A stretch of 64,000 nt of DNA, taken from the NCBI GenBank assembly GCA_003559095.1, contig PWMW01000043.1:1-64000 (forward strand). The letters run 5' to 3'. Shown one piece after another: positions 26,352 through 36,764 of the stretch. The translations under genes and the position numbers were made by a program. The DNA is from Clostridiales bacterium. GTDB taxonomy: Bacteria > Bacillota > Limnochordia > Darwinibacteriales > B1SED10-159. The notes under the pieces were generated by a model. The model was not told the DNA's origin. It did no database searches and worked only from the letters and a program-made list of their open reading frames with translations. Every line of letters starts with the position of its first letter. Position 1 is the first letter of the stretch.

Positions 26352-27542
26352 ATGAGATACAGACGACATAATCCTTGGGTAATAGCATTGCTGGTACTAG
26401 TGGCCGGGCTTCTGGTCACGGGCCTGTCGTTGGCGGTCATCGCCACCCGGGACTCTGAGCCGCCAGAACAACCCGATGTACCAGCACTTCACCTCGAAGA
26501 CCTGCGGTTGGCAGAACCCCTGGATCTACAGGCCTTTTGGCGCGAGCAGGGCTTTATTCCCGTTGAGCGAAACCTTGAAGAATTAGCGAGGCGAGATTGG
26601 GCTGCGGGGCAGTGGGTCCATTGGACGCAGCGCGTGACAGATTGGCATCTGGTGCCCTACCGACCTGATAGCAATTACCAGGATGCCTTGGGCAAACTGG
26701 TCACCCGGTTGGCCACTGGCGGATTGACCCTGCAGATGGATCAGCGGGGGCAGCGCATGTATGTATCGCTTTTCGAATCCATTCCCATGGTACAGCAGCG
26801 GATGGAGTTGGAGATCTGGTCATTCCAGCGCCAGACGCCGGCACTCTATGATCCCGAGTTCGACGGCGGTCGTTTGGCCATCGTTATCGATGACTGGGGC
26901 TACACGTCTTCGGCGATGGAGCCGCTGTTTCAGTTTCCCTATCCCCTGACCTTAGCTGTGCTGCCGCATCTGCCGCAATCGGAGATAGCCGTCGTGCAGG
27001 GAAATGCCTTTGCCCATGAAGTTATCCTCCATCAACCCATGGAAGCTCAAAACCCCGACGCGGATCCGGGGCCGGGCGCTATCTATGTTGGTATGAGCCA
27101 GGAAGAAATTGAACGGGAGCTAAAAAACAGCCTGACCAGTTTGGGCCAGGTTGTTGGTGTGAATAACCATATGGGATCCCGTGTCACCAGCGACGAAACA
27201 ACTATGCTGCATGTCCTAAACTATCTCAAGGATGAGGGATACTATTTTTTGGACAGCATGACGTCGCAAGACAGCATCGTCGCAGAAGTCGCTGAGCGCG
27301 TGGGGATTCCTTATGCTGTGAACCAGATCTTTTTGGACAACATCAATGAAACCGATGTGGTCATGGAGCAGATACGACGTGCCCTACGCCGGACTGAGAA
27401 CGAGCTGGGAGTCATCGCAATTGGTCACGTTCGTCCGCGGACGGCAGATGCACTGTGGGCCATGATTCCGGAGTTAGTGGAAGCAGGTATCGAACTGGTG
27501 CCCGTCTCAGCGCTGCTTACCGTTCCCGATAGCGCTCAATAG
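26352..27542 (+). CDS. Divergent polysaccharide deacetylase (YibQ/DUF610 family)
   Basis: Exported protein, 396 aa, with an N-terminal signal anchor (~9-30) and a NodB-like barrel (~170-390). Visible motifs are LAIVIDDWGY (metal Asp pair), ILHQPMEA, and NNHMGSRVTSD with the conserved His. This is the divergent polysaccharide deacetylase family, common in diderms and some Bacillota; the natural substrate is unknown. Starts five bases after the MinJ-like gene, so cotranscribed. Its 3' end overlaps the convergent ppa gene by 26 bp. Confidence 0.88.
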   Translation: MRYRRHNPWVIALLVLVAGLLVTGLSLAVIATRDSEPPEQPDVPALHLEDLRLAEPLDLQAFWREQGFIPVERNLEELARRDWAAGQWVHWTQRVTDWHLVPYRPDSNYQDALGKLVTRLATGGLTLQMDQRGQRMYVSLFESIPMVQQRMELEIWSFQRQTPALYDPEFDGGRLAIVIDDWGYTSSAMEPLFQFPYPLTLAVLPHLPQSEIAVVQGNAFAHEVILHQPMEAQNPDADPGPGAIYVGMSQEEIERELKNSLTSLGQVVGVNNHMGSRVTSDETTMLHVLNYLKDEGYYFLDSMTSQDSIVAEVAERVGIPYAVNQIFLDNINETDVVMEQIRRALRRTENELGVIAIGHVRPRTADALWAMIPELVEAGIELVPVSALLTVPDSAQ

Positions 27543-27999
27543 CGTCTTGAATGGTGGCAATGGCCTCTTTCTTAGGATGCCAATCCCCGATCTTCGTTTT
27601 CTTCTTTTCCAGATCCTTGTAGACCTTGAAGAAATGCGTTACTTCGTGGAGGATATGTTCGGGGACATCATCCAGTTCGCTGACCCAATTCCATTGCGGA
27701 TCACTTACGGGCACGCACAGAATTTTCTGGTCGGGCCCTTTTTCGTCCCACATTTCGAACATCCCTACGGGTTCCACGCGAATGTAACATCCGGGGAAGG
27801 TGGCTTCGCCGACCAAGACCAGCGCGTCCAGCTCATCGCCATCCTCTGCTAACGTGTCCGGGAAAAAGCCATAATCTGCCGGATAATGAACCGCCGAAAA
27901 CAGCATGCGATCGAGGTAAAAACGACCGTCTTCCTTGCTGAACTCATACTTGTTGCGGCTGCCTTTGGGGATTTCGACCATCATGAGAATATTCTCCAC
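27517..27999 (-). CDS. ppa: Family I inorganic pyrophosphatase
   Basis: Soluble family I pyrophosphatase, 160 aa, hydrolysing PPi to phosphate. Key residues: KGSRNKYEF, YPADYGFFPDT, and DGDELDALVLVG, the Mg-binding D-x-D-x-x-D signature, then KKTKIGDWHPKKEA near the C terminus. GTG 27999 follows AGGAGG with 7-nt spacing. B. subtilis uses a family II enzyme, so this differs from that model. Transcribed divergently from uvrB. Confidence 0.95.
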   Translation of the reverse strand: MENILMMVEIPKGSRNKYEFSKEDGRFYLDRMLFSAVHYPADYGFFPDTLAEDGDELDALVLVGEATFPGCYIRVEPVGMFEMWDEKGPDQKILCVPVSDPQWNWVSELDDVPEHILHEVTHFFKVYKDLEKKKTKIGDWHPKKEAIATIQDAIERYRER

Positions 28000-28038
28000 G
28001 AGATGACCTCCTTAAAAAGGATCTTAACGGGCGCGTGG

Positions 28039-28081
28039 CGAACATATGTATGGTATTTTCGACGCGCTCTCATGGTATACT
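28039..28081 (+). promoter_or_regulatory. LexA (DinR) box and -10 element of uvrBA
   Basis: CGAACATATGTATG at 28039-28052 matches the Bacillus-type SOS consensus CGAACRNRYGTTYG at 13 of 14 positions. A consensus-like -10 TATACT lies at 28076-28081, so the LexA box would overlap the area just upstream of the -35. This makes uvrBA DNA-damage inducible. The box could also affect divergent ppa. Confidence 0.82.
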
Positions 28082-28141
28082 ATTCTTGAATCATTTCCGG
28101 TTTCCTATGCAGCGGTGTTTAGTTTTCGGGGAGGAATTGCT

Positions 28142-30130
28142 ATGACACACAAACCCTTTCATGTGGTTTCAGAGTACCAACCGGCCGGCGATCAGCCCAA
28201 GGCCATCGACCAGCTGGTGGAAGGGCTGCAGAGGCCGTATCGGGCGCAAACACTGTTAGGCGTCACCGGATCTGGTAAGACGTATACCATGGCCAAGGTT
28301 GTGGAAGCAGTGCAGAAACCAACGTTAGTGATTGCCCACAACAAAACCTTGGCAGCCCAGCTGTGCAGTGAGTTTCGCCAGTTCTTTCCCGACAATGCTG
28401 TGCATTATTTCGTCAGTTACTATGATTACTACCAGCCCGAAGCGTATGTTCCCCAGAGCGACACGTATATCGAGAAAGACTCCAGTATCAATGATGAGAT
28501 CGATCGCCTGCGGCACGCGGCGACCAGTGCTCTTTTCCAGCGGCGAGACGTCATTATTGTGGCCAGTGTTTCCTGTATCTACGGTTTGGGTTCTCCGGAG
28601 GACTACATGGGCATGACGTTGTCTCTGGAGAATGGCGAATTTCGGGACCGCGACCATATCCTGCGCCGACTCGTGGGAATTCAGTATGAGCGGAATGATA
28701 TCGGTTTTCGCCGCGGCACCTTTCGGGTGCGCGGCGATGTCATCGAAATTATCCCGGCCTATGAAGAAAATGTTATGCGCATTGAACTTTTCGGGGATGA
28801 AGTGGAACGCATCCTGGAACTGGATCCCGTTACCGGGGAAGTGTTAGGCGAGATCGAGGCGGTGACCATCTACCCGGCTTCGCACTTTGTTACCTCCGAG
28901 GAGAAGCTAAAGCGGGCCATCGTCAACATTGAAGAGGAGTTGGACGTACGCTTGGCTGAACTGAAAGGGCAAGAGAAGCTTTTGGAGGCGCAGCGCCTAG
29001 AACAGCGAACCCGCTACGATTTGGAAATGCTGCGCGAAGTGGGCTATTGCACGGGCGTTGAGAACTACTCGCGTCACTTGGCGGGCCGGGCAGCAGGGGA
29101 CACACCGGCGACGCTCCTGGATTATTTTCCTAAGGACTATTTGATGTTCATTGACGAAAGTCATGTTACGGTGCCACAGGTTCGGGGCATGTACTTCGGC
29201 GATCGTTCGCGCAAAGAGACATTGGTGAACTATGGCTTTCGACTGCCATCGGCATTGGATAACCGCCCCCTTACCTTTGACGAGTTCGAGCGCCACATCA
29301 ACCAGGTGGTCTTTGTTTCAGCTACACCCGGCCCCTATGAGGAACGGCACGGACAGCAGGTGGTCGAACAGATTATCCGGCCTACGGGGTTAGTGGATCC
29401 GGAAGTGGTAGTCCGTCCTGTCAAAGGCCAGATCGACGATCTGCTGGACGAAATCCAAACTGTAGTGAACCGGCGGGAACGAGTCCTCGTTACGACGTTG
29501 ACCAAGAAGATGGCCGAGGACCTTACGGACTATTTCGCGGATATGGGTATCAAGGTTCGCTATCTGCATTCCGATATTGATGCCCTGGAACGCATTGAGA
29601 TCCTGCGTGACTTGCGCAGCGGTGTCTTTGATGTCTTGGTGGGGATCAATCTTTTGCGCGAAGGTCTCGACCTACCAGAAGTTTCCTTGGTTGCCATATT
29701 GGATGCTGACAAAGAGGGCTTCTTGCGGTCGGAAACCTCGCTGATTCAGACCATCGGCCGTGCGGCGCGGAATGTGTTGGGTCGCGTTGTCATGTATGCT
29801 GATCGGATTACCGATTCCATGAAACGCGCCATCGATGAAACCGACCGCCGCCGCCAACGGCAGACAGAGTTCAACCAGGTACACGGCATCACTCCAGCCA
29901 GCATCCGCAAAGCCATCAAAGACATCGGCCAAGGCCAGTATGCGGCGGAGAGTGAAGCTTCCTATGAGACCCAAGGGGAGAAGGTCGTGGACTACAAGCA
30001 GCTGGCAGGGTACATCAAGGAACTGGAACAACAGATGCATGATGCGGCCCAACAGTTGGAGTTTGAGAAGGCCGCCTCGCTGCGGGACGAGATCCAGCAG
30101 CTGCGTGAAGAAATGGGGTTAGTAACGTGA
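28142..30130 (+). CDS. uvrB: Excinuclease ABC subunit UvrB
   Basis: Damage-verifying helicase-like subunit of nucleotide excision repair, 662 aa. Walker [11 protein letters not shown] (~40), the beta-hairpin region [20 protein letters not shown], the [12 protein letters not shown] motif, helicase C with QTIGRAARN, and a C-terminal UVR motif ([17 protein letters not shown]) that binds UvrC. ATG 28142 follows GGGGAGGA; the track start is upstream without a site. GTGA overlap with uvrA, forming an SOS operon. Confidence 0.97.
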   Translation: MTHKPFHVVSEYQPAGDQPKAIDQLVEGLQRPYRAQTLLGVTGSGKTYTMAKVVEAVQKPTLVIAHNKTLAAQLCSEFRQFFPDNAVHYFVSYYDYYQPEAYVPQSDTYIEKDSSINDEIDRLRHAATSALFQRRDVIIVASVSCIYGLGSPEDYMGMTLSLENGEFRDRDHILRRLVGIQYERNDIGFRRGTFRVRGDVIEIIPAYEENVMRIELFGDEVERILELDPVTGEVLGEIEAVTIYPASHFVTSEEKLKRAIVNIEEELDVRLAELKGQEKLLEAQRLEQRTRYDLEMLREVGYCTGVENYSRHLAGRAAGDTPATLLDYFPKDYLMFIDESHVTVPQVRGMYFGDRSRKETLVNYGFRLPSALDNRPLTFDEFERHINQVVFVSATPGPYEERHGQQVVEQIIRPTGLVDPEVVVRPVKGQIDDLLDEIQTVVNRRERVLVTTLTKKMAEDLTDYFADMGIKVRYLHSDIDALERIEILRDLRSGVFDVLVGINLLREGLDLPEVSLVAILDADKEGFLRSETSLIQTIGRAARNVLGRVVMYADRITDSMKRAIDETDRRRQRQTEFNQVHGITPASIRKAIKDIGQGQYAAESEASYETQGEKVVDYKQLAGYIKELEQQMHDAAQQLEFEKAASLRDEIQQLREEMGLVT

Positions 30131-33015
30131 ACCGTGATAAGCTGATTGTCAAAGGTGCTCGGCAGAACAATCTGCAGAACATCGATGTAGTTATTCCGCG
30201 GGACCGATTCGTCGTGCTGACCGGGCTTTCTGGGTCGGGCAAGACGTCATTGGCCTTTGATACCATATATGCCGAAGGACAGCGGCGTTATGTTGAATCT
30301 CTGTCCGCGTATGCCCGGCAGTTTCTGGGACAGATGGACAAGCCAGATATTGATTTTATCGAAGGGTTATCCCCAGCAATTTCCATCGATCAGAAGACCA
30401 CAAGCCGCAACCCACGTTCCACCGTGGGTACAGTGACCGAGATCTATGACTACCTGCGGCTGCTATATGCCCGCATTGGCCGGCCACACTGCCCCCAGTG
30501 CGGCAAACCCATCACCCAGCAGACAGTACAGCAGATCGTAGACCAGGTGATGGCCTTAGAGGAACGCACTCGCATTCAAGTTCTTGCTCCGGTGGTTAAG
30601 GGGCGCAAAGGAGAGCACAAGAAAGTCCTGGAGGAGATCCGCAAAGACGGTTTCGTCCGGGTCCGGGTGAACGGCGAAATGCGGGAAGTAACCGATGCCA
30701 TCGATCTCAATAAGAACCAAAAACACACCATTGATGTAGTGGTGGACCGCATCGTAGTACGGCCTGATGTTCAGGGCCGGCTGGCTGATTCGCTGGAGAC
30801 AGCCCTACGGCGCGGCGATGGCGTAGTGATTGTGGATGTCATGGGCCAGAGCGAGTTGACGTTCAGCGAACGTTTTGCTTGCATTGACTGCGGTATTTCC
30901 ATGGATGAACTGACGCCGCGCATGTTTTCGTTTAACAGCCCCTTCGGTGCCTGCCCCACCTGTGATGGCCTTGGCGAGAGGTTAGAGATCGATCCTGACC
31001 TTGTCCTAGATCGGCAGCGTTCGCTGCGGCAGGGAGGATTGATTCCCTGGCGCGACCGCAAAAGTCGCTGGCTGCACGCTATTTTAGATTCCGTATGTGA
31101 AAAGTACGACATTGATCCGGATACACCGTTGGGCGATCTATCCGCAGACAAGCTGGACATCCTGCTCCGGGGTACAGGGGACGAAACAGTGCAGTTTTTG
31201 TATACGAACCAGGCTGGTCAAGAACGTTTGTTCGAGTCCACCTTTGAGGGACTGATTCCCCATCTAAACCGCCGCCACCGCGAAAGTACATCCGATTGGT
31301 CTCGGCATGATGTGGAACAGTATATGAGCTCACGGCGCTGTAATGACTGCAATGGCAAACGACTGCGTCCAGAGATTCTCGGAGTTACCGTGGGCGGACG
31401 CAATATTATGGAACTGTCCGGGTTGTCCATTGGCCGGGCTCGAGCTTTTATGGATGGGTTGGAGTTGACGGATCGGGAAGTTATGATTGCCCGGCAGGTT
31501 ATTAAGGAAATCCGCGAGCGATTGGGTTTCTTGGTCAACGTAGGATTGGAATACCTGACTCTAGACCGCGGGGCAGGGTCGCTCTCTGGCGGTGAGGCCC
31601 AGCGAATACGCCTGGCCACCCAGATCGGATCCAGTCTGATGGGAGTCCTGTATATCCTCGATGAGCCCAGCATTGGGCTGCATCAGCGGGATAACCAGCG
31701 GCTCTTGGATACGTTGAAAGGACTGCGGGATCTTGGCAACACCTTGATTGTCGTCGAACACGATGAAGAGACCATGCGGGCCGCCGATTGGATTATTGAC
31801 ATCGGTCCCGGTGCCGGTTCCCACGGAGGACGAGTGGTGGCCGAAGGAACCTTTTCCGACATCTGTGCCGTGGAAGATTCCATTACGGGCCAGTATCTTT
31901 CCGGGAAACGTTCCATCGCCGTACCCGCAAAGCGGCGGCAGCCCAATGGCAAATGGATTACCGTACGGGGTGCTTCCGAGAACAACCTGCAGGAGTTGGA
32001 TGTGGCGATCCCCATGGGTGTCATGACCTGTGTGACTGGTGTTTCCGGGTCGGGCAAGAGCACGTTGGTGAATGAAATTCTGTACAAGAAGTTGGCCCAG
32101 ACCCTGCATCGTTCGTCACAAAGACCCGGACTTCACCGGGACATTGAAGGCATTCAGCACCTCGATAAGGTAATCGATATCGACCAGTCACCCATTGGCC
32201 GGACGCCGCGGTCGAACCCTGCTACGTACACCGGCGCCTTTGATGGGATCCGCGAACTGTTTGCCATGACCAGTGAGGCCAAGATGCGCGGCTACAAACC
32301 GGGTCGGTTTTCTTTCAATGTCAAAGGTGGTCGCTGCGAGGCCTGCAAAGGCGATGGGATTATCAAGATTGAGATGCACTTCCTTCCCGATGTCTATGTG
32401 CCCTGCGAAGTCTGTGGCGGATCTCGCTATAACCGGGAGACCCTGGAGGTGAAGTATAAGGGCAAGACCATCGCTGATGTTCTCCACATGCGTGTGGAGG
32501 AAGCGGTGGATTTCTTTAAACCTATCCCCAAGATCCAGCGGAAACTCAAAACGTTGTTTGATGTGGGTCTTGGTTATCTCCGTTTGGGTCAACCAGCCAC
32601 GGAGCTATCTGGTGGTGAGGCCCAGCGCGTCAAGCTCGCTACCGAGTTAAGTCGTCGTTCCAATGGCAAGACCCTGTATATTCTCGATGAACCCACCACG
32701 GGCCTGCACTTTGAAGACATACGGCGTTTACTCAGTGTACTCCAGCGGTTGGTTGATGCCGGCGATACTGTGCTGGTCATTGAGCACAATCTAGACGTTA
32801 TCAAGACTGCGGACTACATCATCGACCTGGGGCCTGAAGGCGGCGATGCCGGCGGTCAGGTGGTGGCTGTGGGAACTCCCGAAGAGGTAGCCAAAGTAGG
32901 AGCGTCCTACACAGGCCATTTTCTGGTACCGGTCTTGGATGATCAGCGGTATCGTACACCTGCGAAGTTGCCGGTCAGCGAAGGTTCCCTGGCGGTGAAG
33001 GCGGATCAGCATTAG
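30127..33015 (+). CDS. uvrA: Excinuclease ABC subunit UvrA
   Basis: Damage-recognition ATPase, 962 aa, a little longer than the usual ~940-955. Two ABC modules: Walker [15 protein letters not shown] (~31) and [13 protein letters not shown] (~640), with signatures [12 protein letters not shown] and [12 protein letters not shown]. Zinc-binding pairs [15 protein letters not shown] and the C-terminal CEACKGDG...CEVCGG. GTG start overlapping uvrB by four bases. Two UvrA form the damage scanner with UvrB. Confidence 0.97.
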   Translation: MNRDKLIVKGARQNNLQNIDVVIPRDRFVVLTGLSGSGKTSLAFDTIYAEGQRRYVESLSAYARQFLGQMDKPDIDFIEGLSPAISIDQKTTSRNPRSTVGTVTEIYDYLRLLYARIGRPHCPQCGKPITQQTVQQIVDQVMALEERTRIQVLAPVVKGRKGEHKKVLEEIRKDGFVRVRVNGEMREVTDAIDLNKNQKHTIDVVVDRIVVRPDVQGRLADSLETALRRGDGVVIVDVMGQSELTFSERFACIDCGISMDELTPRMFSFNSPFGACPTCDGLGERLEIDPDLVLDRQRSLRQGGLIPWRDRKSRWLHAILDSVCEKYDIDPDTPLGDLSADKLDILLRGTGDETVQFLYTNQAGQERLFESTFEGLIPHLNRRHRESTSDWSRHDVEQYMSSRRCNDCNGKRLRPEILGVTVGGRNIMELSGLSIGRARAFMDGLELTDREVMIARQVIKEIRERLGFLVNVGLEYLTLDRGAGSLSGGEAQRIRLATQIGSSLMGVLYILDEPSIGLHQRDNQRLLDTLKGLRDLGNTLIVVEHDEETMRAADWIIDIGPGAGSHGGRVVAEGTFSDICAVEDSITGQYLSGKRSIAVPAKRRQPNGKWITVRGASENNLQELDVAIPMGVMTCVTGVSGSGKSTLVNEILYKKLAQTLHRSSQRPGLHRDIEGIQHLDKVIDIDQSPIGRTPRSNPATYTGAFDGIRELFAMTSEAKMRGYKPGRFSFNVKGGRCEACKGDGIIKIEMHFLPDVYVPCEVCGGSRYNRETLEVKYKGKTIADVLHMRVEEAVDFFKPIPKIQRKLKTLFDVGLGYLRLGQPATELSGGEAQRVKLATELSRRSNGKTLYILDEPTTGLHFEDIRRLLSVLQRLVDAGDTVLVIEHNLDVIKTADYIIDLGPEGGDAGGQVVAVGTPEEVAKVGASYTGHFLVPVLDDQRYRTPAKLPVSEGSLAVKADQH

Positions 33016-33064
33016 TGCGGCCATGGCAAGCGTTAGAAGACCTTAGGGCCAACATCGCTGGCGA

Positions 33065-33101
33065 AACAAGCCTTTCATCGCCACGGTGTTTAGGGCTTGT
33101 T
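33065..33101. repeat. Inverted repeat in the uvrA-uvrC spacer
   Basis: AACAAGCC at 33065-33072 and GGCTTGTT at 33094-33101, 21 nt apart. It lies just before the uvrC ribosome-binding site. No T run; role unknown. Confidence 0.3.
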
Positions 33102-33124
33102 CATCATACATTGAGGTGGTTGCT

Positions 33125-34969
33125 GTGACTCCCGAATTAAAAGCAAAACTGGCAGCTCTACCCAGCAAGCCTGGCGTGTATCTGATGCGGGGTGCTGGCC
33201 AGGAAGTGATTTATGTGGGCAAAGCCGTAAATCTACGCAATCGCGTTCGCTCCTATTTTCAACAATCACGGGGCCATTCAGCCAAGGTTCAAGCCATGGT
33301 GGAGCGGGTGGTTGACCTCGAGTATATCGTTACGGATTCCGAAGTGGAAGCCCTTATTCTTGAAAACAACCTCATCAAAGAGCACGAACCATGGTACAAC
33401 GTGCGCCTCAAGGATGACAAGACGTATCCTTTTATCAAAGTTACTGTCAAGGAGCCATTTCCGCGCATTTTGGTGGTGCGCAAACGCCTCAAAGATGGCT
33501 CCCGCTATTTTGGCCCTTATACCAACGCCATGGCAGTGCGGGAAACAGTGAAGTTTTTGCGCAAGATCTTTCCCGTTCGCACCTGCCGTAAGGACATCGT
33601 CCCCGGCCAGCAGGACCGACCTTGTCTCAATTATCATATTGGGCGCTGTTTGGCTCCTTGTGCCAGTTTGGTTGATCAAGAAACGTATCGGGAGATGATC
33701 TCTGAGGTCTGCTTGGTCCTCGAGGGGCGGCATGAACAGATTCTTCCTGATCTGCAGGGGAAAATGAAAGCCGCGGCAGCAGCATTAGAGTACGAACGGG
33801 CTGCTCGGATTCGCGATCAGCTGCAGGCCCTGCAGAGCATTATTGCCAGGCAGAAGGTGGTGGCCCAGCACCGCGAGGATCAGGATGTTCTAGGCTATAC
33901 CCGCGTCGGAGACATAGCCTGTGTACAGGTGTTCTTTGTGCGCAGCGGTAAGTTGATCGGACGGGATCACTTTCTGCTGCAGTGCAGCAGTGATGAAAAT
34001 GGGGAAGAGATCTTGACGGCCTTTTTGAAACAGTTCTACAGTGAAAGTGCAGTTATCCCCCGCGAAATCCTGTTGCCACAGCCGCTGAGCGAGGGGGCTG
34101 TTTTGGAAACATGGCTCGGGCAGCTGCGGGGCGGGCGGGTGCACCTACGGCATCCACAGCGCGGTGAGAAACGCCGGCTTGTGGAGATGGTTACGGAGAA
34201 CGCGTCGCTGGTACTGCAGGAAATACGCTCACGGGAAGAAAGAAAAGAGCGGGAAATTGCCATGGGATTGGAGGAACTGCAGGAAGCACTGCAGCTTCCC
34301 CATCCTGTGCGACGCATGGAAGCCTATGATATCTCCAACACCCAAGGCAGCGAAATCGTGGCATCCATGGTGGTGTTGGTGGACGGTAAGCCGGCCAATG
34401 ATGAGTATCGCCGATTCAAGATTCGCACAGTGGAGGACGGCCCCAACGACTATGACGCTATGAAAGAGGTCATCCGGCGGCGCTTTGCCCGTGGCCTCAA
34501 GGAGCAGAGTGGCGAAGACGAGGGAACCAAGTTCAAGGAGTTTCCGGATCTGGTGTTGATCGATGGCGGTAAGGGCCAGCTTAACGCTGCCCTGGAAAGT
34601 CGCGATTCGCTGGGCATCAAGATTCCCTTTATTGGCTTAGCCAAGCGTTATGAAGAGATCTTCATGGAAGGTTTTGCCGAACCCTTGATCCTGCCCCGGG
34701 AATCGCAGGGGCTGTACATGGTGCAGCGGATTCGCGATGAAGCGCATCGGTTTGCTATCACGTACCACCGGCAGCTGCGAGGCAAGGCCAGCCGAGCATC
34801 GGTTTTGGACGACATTCCCGGAGTTGGGCCCAAACGGAAAAAGGCGTTGATGAAACACTTCGGCACCGTCAAGGCCATTCGGGCGGCATCGGTGGCCGAG
34901 CTATCGGAAGTGGAAGGCATATCCCAAGGTGTGGCGCAGGAGATCGTCCAGCACCTAAAAAAGGACTGA
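33125..34969 (+). CDS. uvrC: Excinuclease ABC subunit UvrC
   Basis: Dual-incision nuclease of excision repair, 614 aa. N-terminal GIY-YIG domain (GVYLMRGAGQEVIYVGKA, ~18-36), a cysteine patch (CRKDIV...CLNYHIGRCLAPC), UVR motif (~205-240; LEYERAARIRDQL), RNase H-like C-terminal nuclease (EAYDISNTQGSEIVASMVV, LVLIDGGKGQL) and terminal helix-hairpin-helix pair (IPGVGPKRKKALMKHFG). GTG 33125 follows GAGGTGG. Often cotranscribed with uvrA; here the 109-bp gap leaves room for a separate promoter, but none is obvious. Confidence 0.97.
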   Translation: MTPELKAKLAALPSKPGVYLMRGAGQEVIYVGKAVNLRNRVRSYFQQSRGHSAKVQAMVERVVDLEYIVTDSEVEALILENNLIKEHEPWYNVRLKDDKTYPFIKVTVKEPFPRILVVRKRLKDGSRYFGPYTNAMAVRETVKFLRKIFPVRTCRKDIVPGQQDRPCLNYHIGRCLAPCASLVDQETYREMISEVCLVLEGRHEQILPDLQGKMKAAAAALEYERAARIRDQLQALQSIIARQKVVAQHREDQDVLGYTRVGDIACVQVFFVRSGKLIGRDHFLLQCSSDENGEEILTAFLKQFYSESAVIPREILLPQPLSEGAVLETWLGQLRGGRVHLRHPQRGEKRRLVEMVTENASLVLQEIRSREERKEREIAMGLEELQEALQLPHPVRRMEAYDISNTQGSEIVASMVVLVDGKPANDEYRRFKIRTVEDGPNDYDAMKEVIRRRFARGLKEQSGEDEGTKFKEFPDLVLIDGGKGQLNAALESRDSLGIKIPFIGLAKRYEEIFMEGFAEPLILPRESQGLYMVQRIRDEAHRFAITYHRQLRGKASRASVLDDIPGVGPKRKKALMKHFGTVKAIRAASVAELSEVEGISQGVAQEIVQHLKKD

Positions 34970-34990
34970 CGTTATCGTCAGTCCTTTTTT
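34957..34990. terminator. Bidirectional terminator after uvrC
   Basis: Perfect 15-bp stem AAAAAAGGACTGACG / CGTCAGTCCTTTTTT with a 4-nt loop, including the uvrC stop codon. The A and T tracts on both sides let it serve uvrC and the convergent beta-barrel gene. Confidence 0.93.
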
Positions 34991-35041
34991 GCCACTCACT
35001 TTTTTGTCTCCCGTAAACGATCCCAGGATGATGTCCGTGCC

Positions 35042-35791
35042 TCAGAAGCTAATGCTTGCGCCCAGAGTCAGTCCAGAAAACGCTGTGGAGGATTGGGGAA
35101 GCTTCACCATGGTGTCATCGGTTCGCTGAAAATCAAAACTAGCGATGCCGGCGCGCTGACTGGCATAGCCCACGTGGACTGCAATGTCTTCTTGAATGTT
35201 GTAGTGTACATTCAGTTGATAGGCAAAGGATGAGCCGCGGATGTTCTTCAGCGCTCGGTTGCCTTCTTGATATTCCCAGGAGAACCACGGTGCCCCATGT
35301 ACGCTGGCACTGAAACCCATTTGATCCATGATTTCAAAGGAAGCATGACCGTGCATGCCAAAACCCTGGCCCGTGAAGTGACGCAGGGCGCTTGTGGTGA
35401 AAGCAGGGTGGCGCAGGGAAACGCGAGCTAATTCATAACTGAGTCCGCCATAGACCCGAAAGCCATCGTCTTCCATGAGCAAGTAGCCTACAGCTCCATG
35501 AATACGCCAAGGTGCCGCTGTATGTACTCCAGCCAGTTCTTCGCCACCCATGGATAGATTGCGGGAAAAACCACCCATCCAACTGCCTTCTGCCCGCAGG
35601 TCATTGGTGGGATACGCTTCCGCCGTGACACTGCCCAGCCATTGGCTGCTGGTGATGTTGTCCTCGCCAGTCACCCGCAGATTGCCCAGACCAGCGTAGC
35701 CTGTGATGCGAACTTGCTCAGCCGCGGCGGACCCCGCTGTGACCAAAAGAAGCAGCGATATGACCGTCAACCATAATCCTGTTTTTTTCAT
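35042..35791 (-). CDS. Outer-membrane beta-barrel-like secreted protein
   Basis: Exported protein, 249 aa. Signal peptide ~1-24 (KKTGLWLTVISLLLLVTAGSAAAE, with an Ala-rich cleavage site). The mature part alternates polar and hydrophobic residues in about eight strand-sized stretches (for example GAVGYLLMEDDGFRVYGGLSY) and ends in LTLGASISF with a terminal Phe, the outer-membrane barrel signature. It resembles the divergent neighbour at 35972 in size and in the MEDDG/MEEDG turn. Own sigma-A promoter upstream. Probably an 8-stranded barrel; precise role unknown. Confidence 0.7.
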   Translation of the reverse strand: MKKTGLWLTVISLLLLVTAGSAAAEQVRITGYAGLGNLRVTGEDNITSSQWLGSVTAEAYPTNDLRAEGSWMGGFSRNLSMGGEELAGVHTAAPWRIHGAVGYLLMEDDGFRVYGGLSYELARVSLRHPAFTTSALRHFTGQGFGMHGHASFEIMDQMGFSASVHGAPWFSWEYQEGNRALKNIRGSSFAYQLNVHYNIQEDIAVHVGYASQRAGIASFDFQRTDDTMVKLPQSSTAFSGLTLGASISF

Positions 35792-35828
35792 TGCCCTTCC
35801 TCCCTCGTGCGATTTGCCTGCTTATCAA

Positions 35829-35857
35829 AGTATAACATTCGTGGAGCATTTCGCCAA
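35829..35857 (-). promoter_or_regulatory. Sigma-A promoter of the minus-strand barrel gene
   Basis: Minus-strand TTGGCG, a 17-bp spacer and TATACT, about 38 bp upstream of the start codon. On the plus strand, a perfect TATAAT at 35932-35937 precedes the divergent barrel gene but has no good -35, suggesting an activator there. Confidence 0.6.
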
Positions 35858-35971
35858 TGTGGCAATGCCCGCTAAAATGCTTTTTGTGAAATTATTCTTT
35901 GATGTGCAGGGGTTTCACTGCCGATCACGAATATAATACAAAGCATTTATTCTAGGAATGGGGGAGTTAGG

Positions 35972-36706
35972 GTGAAGAATACTGTTGTTTTGGCGGTAGC
36001 GTTAACACTGGTTCTTTTGGTAAGCTCGGCGGCAGGGGCAATGATGTTTCAGGTGGATGGACTGTACTTATTGGGGAACTCGGACTCGGAGTTTGCTGGC
36101 GCAACCATGACCACGAAAGGCCTCAACTTCAGTGCTGGAGTCCAGGCTGAAGTATTTCCTGACATCTTGGCTGATGCGCGCTACCTCTTCTCGGCGGCTG
36201 ATTCGCTGCAGGTGGGTGACGAGTTTGAGGAGTTTGGTGACAACAGCGGCTATAAGGCGGATTTCAATCTGATCACAGGCGGCATTCAATATCGGGTTAT
36301 GGAAGAGGATGGCATCGGCTTTTTCGTGGGTGCCGGTTATGCTCTGCTCAGCGGCGAATACAAGCGTGCTGTGGAGGTCGGTGCAGCAACGGAGGGTGAT
36401 GGCGGAACCCTGTCTGGCTCTAGCTTCTATGGCAAGGCCAGAGTGGCCGTGGACGTGAATCGGGACGTCTCCTTCTATGGCGACTTGGCATTTGCCCCTA
36501 TGGTTAAGAACTTCGCCTTAGGTTCGGCAGACGACGGCGAAGGAAGTATCCTCAGCGCCCGCGGCGGTGTGGTCTATCACATCAATGAAATGCTGGGCAT
36601 TCAGGCCGGTGTTGATTTCAGCAGTGCCAAAGCCGAGTTTGCCGATGCAGATAACTTCAGCGTGTCGTCAGTACTTTACGGTGCTGGTGTGGTCGTTCGC
36701 TTCTAG
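35972..36706 (+). CDS. Outer-membrane beta-barrel-like secreted protein
   Basis: Exported protein, 244 aa, GTG start. Signal peptide ~1-23 (ending SSAAGA), then a strand-rich barrel with GIQYRVMEEDGIGFFVGAGYALLSGEY, and C terminus YGAGVVVRF with terminal Phe. It looks like an OmpA/OmpW-size 8-stranded barrel and shares general layout with the divergent gene at 35042-35791, possibly an old duplication. No peptidoglycan-binding or SLH domain. Role unknown; it supports the presence of an outer membrane. Confidence 0.7.
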   Translation: MKNTVVLAVALTLVLLVSSAAGAMMFQVDGLYLLGNSDSEFAGATMTTKGLNFSAGVQAEVFPDILADARYLFSAADSLQVGDEFEEFGDNSGYKADFNLITGGIQYRVMEEDGIGFFVGAGYALLSGEYKRAVEVGAATEGDGGTLSGSSFYGKARVAVDVNRDVSFYGDLAFAPMVKNFALGSADDGEGSILSARGGVVYHINEMLGIQAGVDFSSAKAEFADADNFSVSSVLYGAGVVVRF

Positions 36707-36729
36707 CAATAAAAGAAAGACATAAGCAG

Positions 36730-36764
36730 GCTCTGCCCTCCGTGACGGGAAGGCAGAGCTTTTC
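36730..36764. terminator. Terminator between the barrel gene and the subtilase
   Basis: GCTCTGCC / GGCAGAGC stem with inner CCC / GGG pairing, followed by TTTTCC on the plus strand. It sits between two convergent genes and directly abuts the subtilase stop. Confidence 0.7.
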
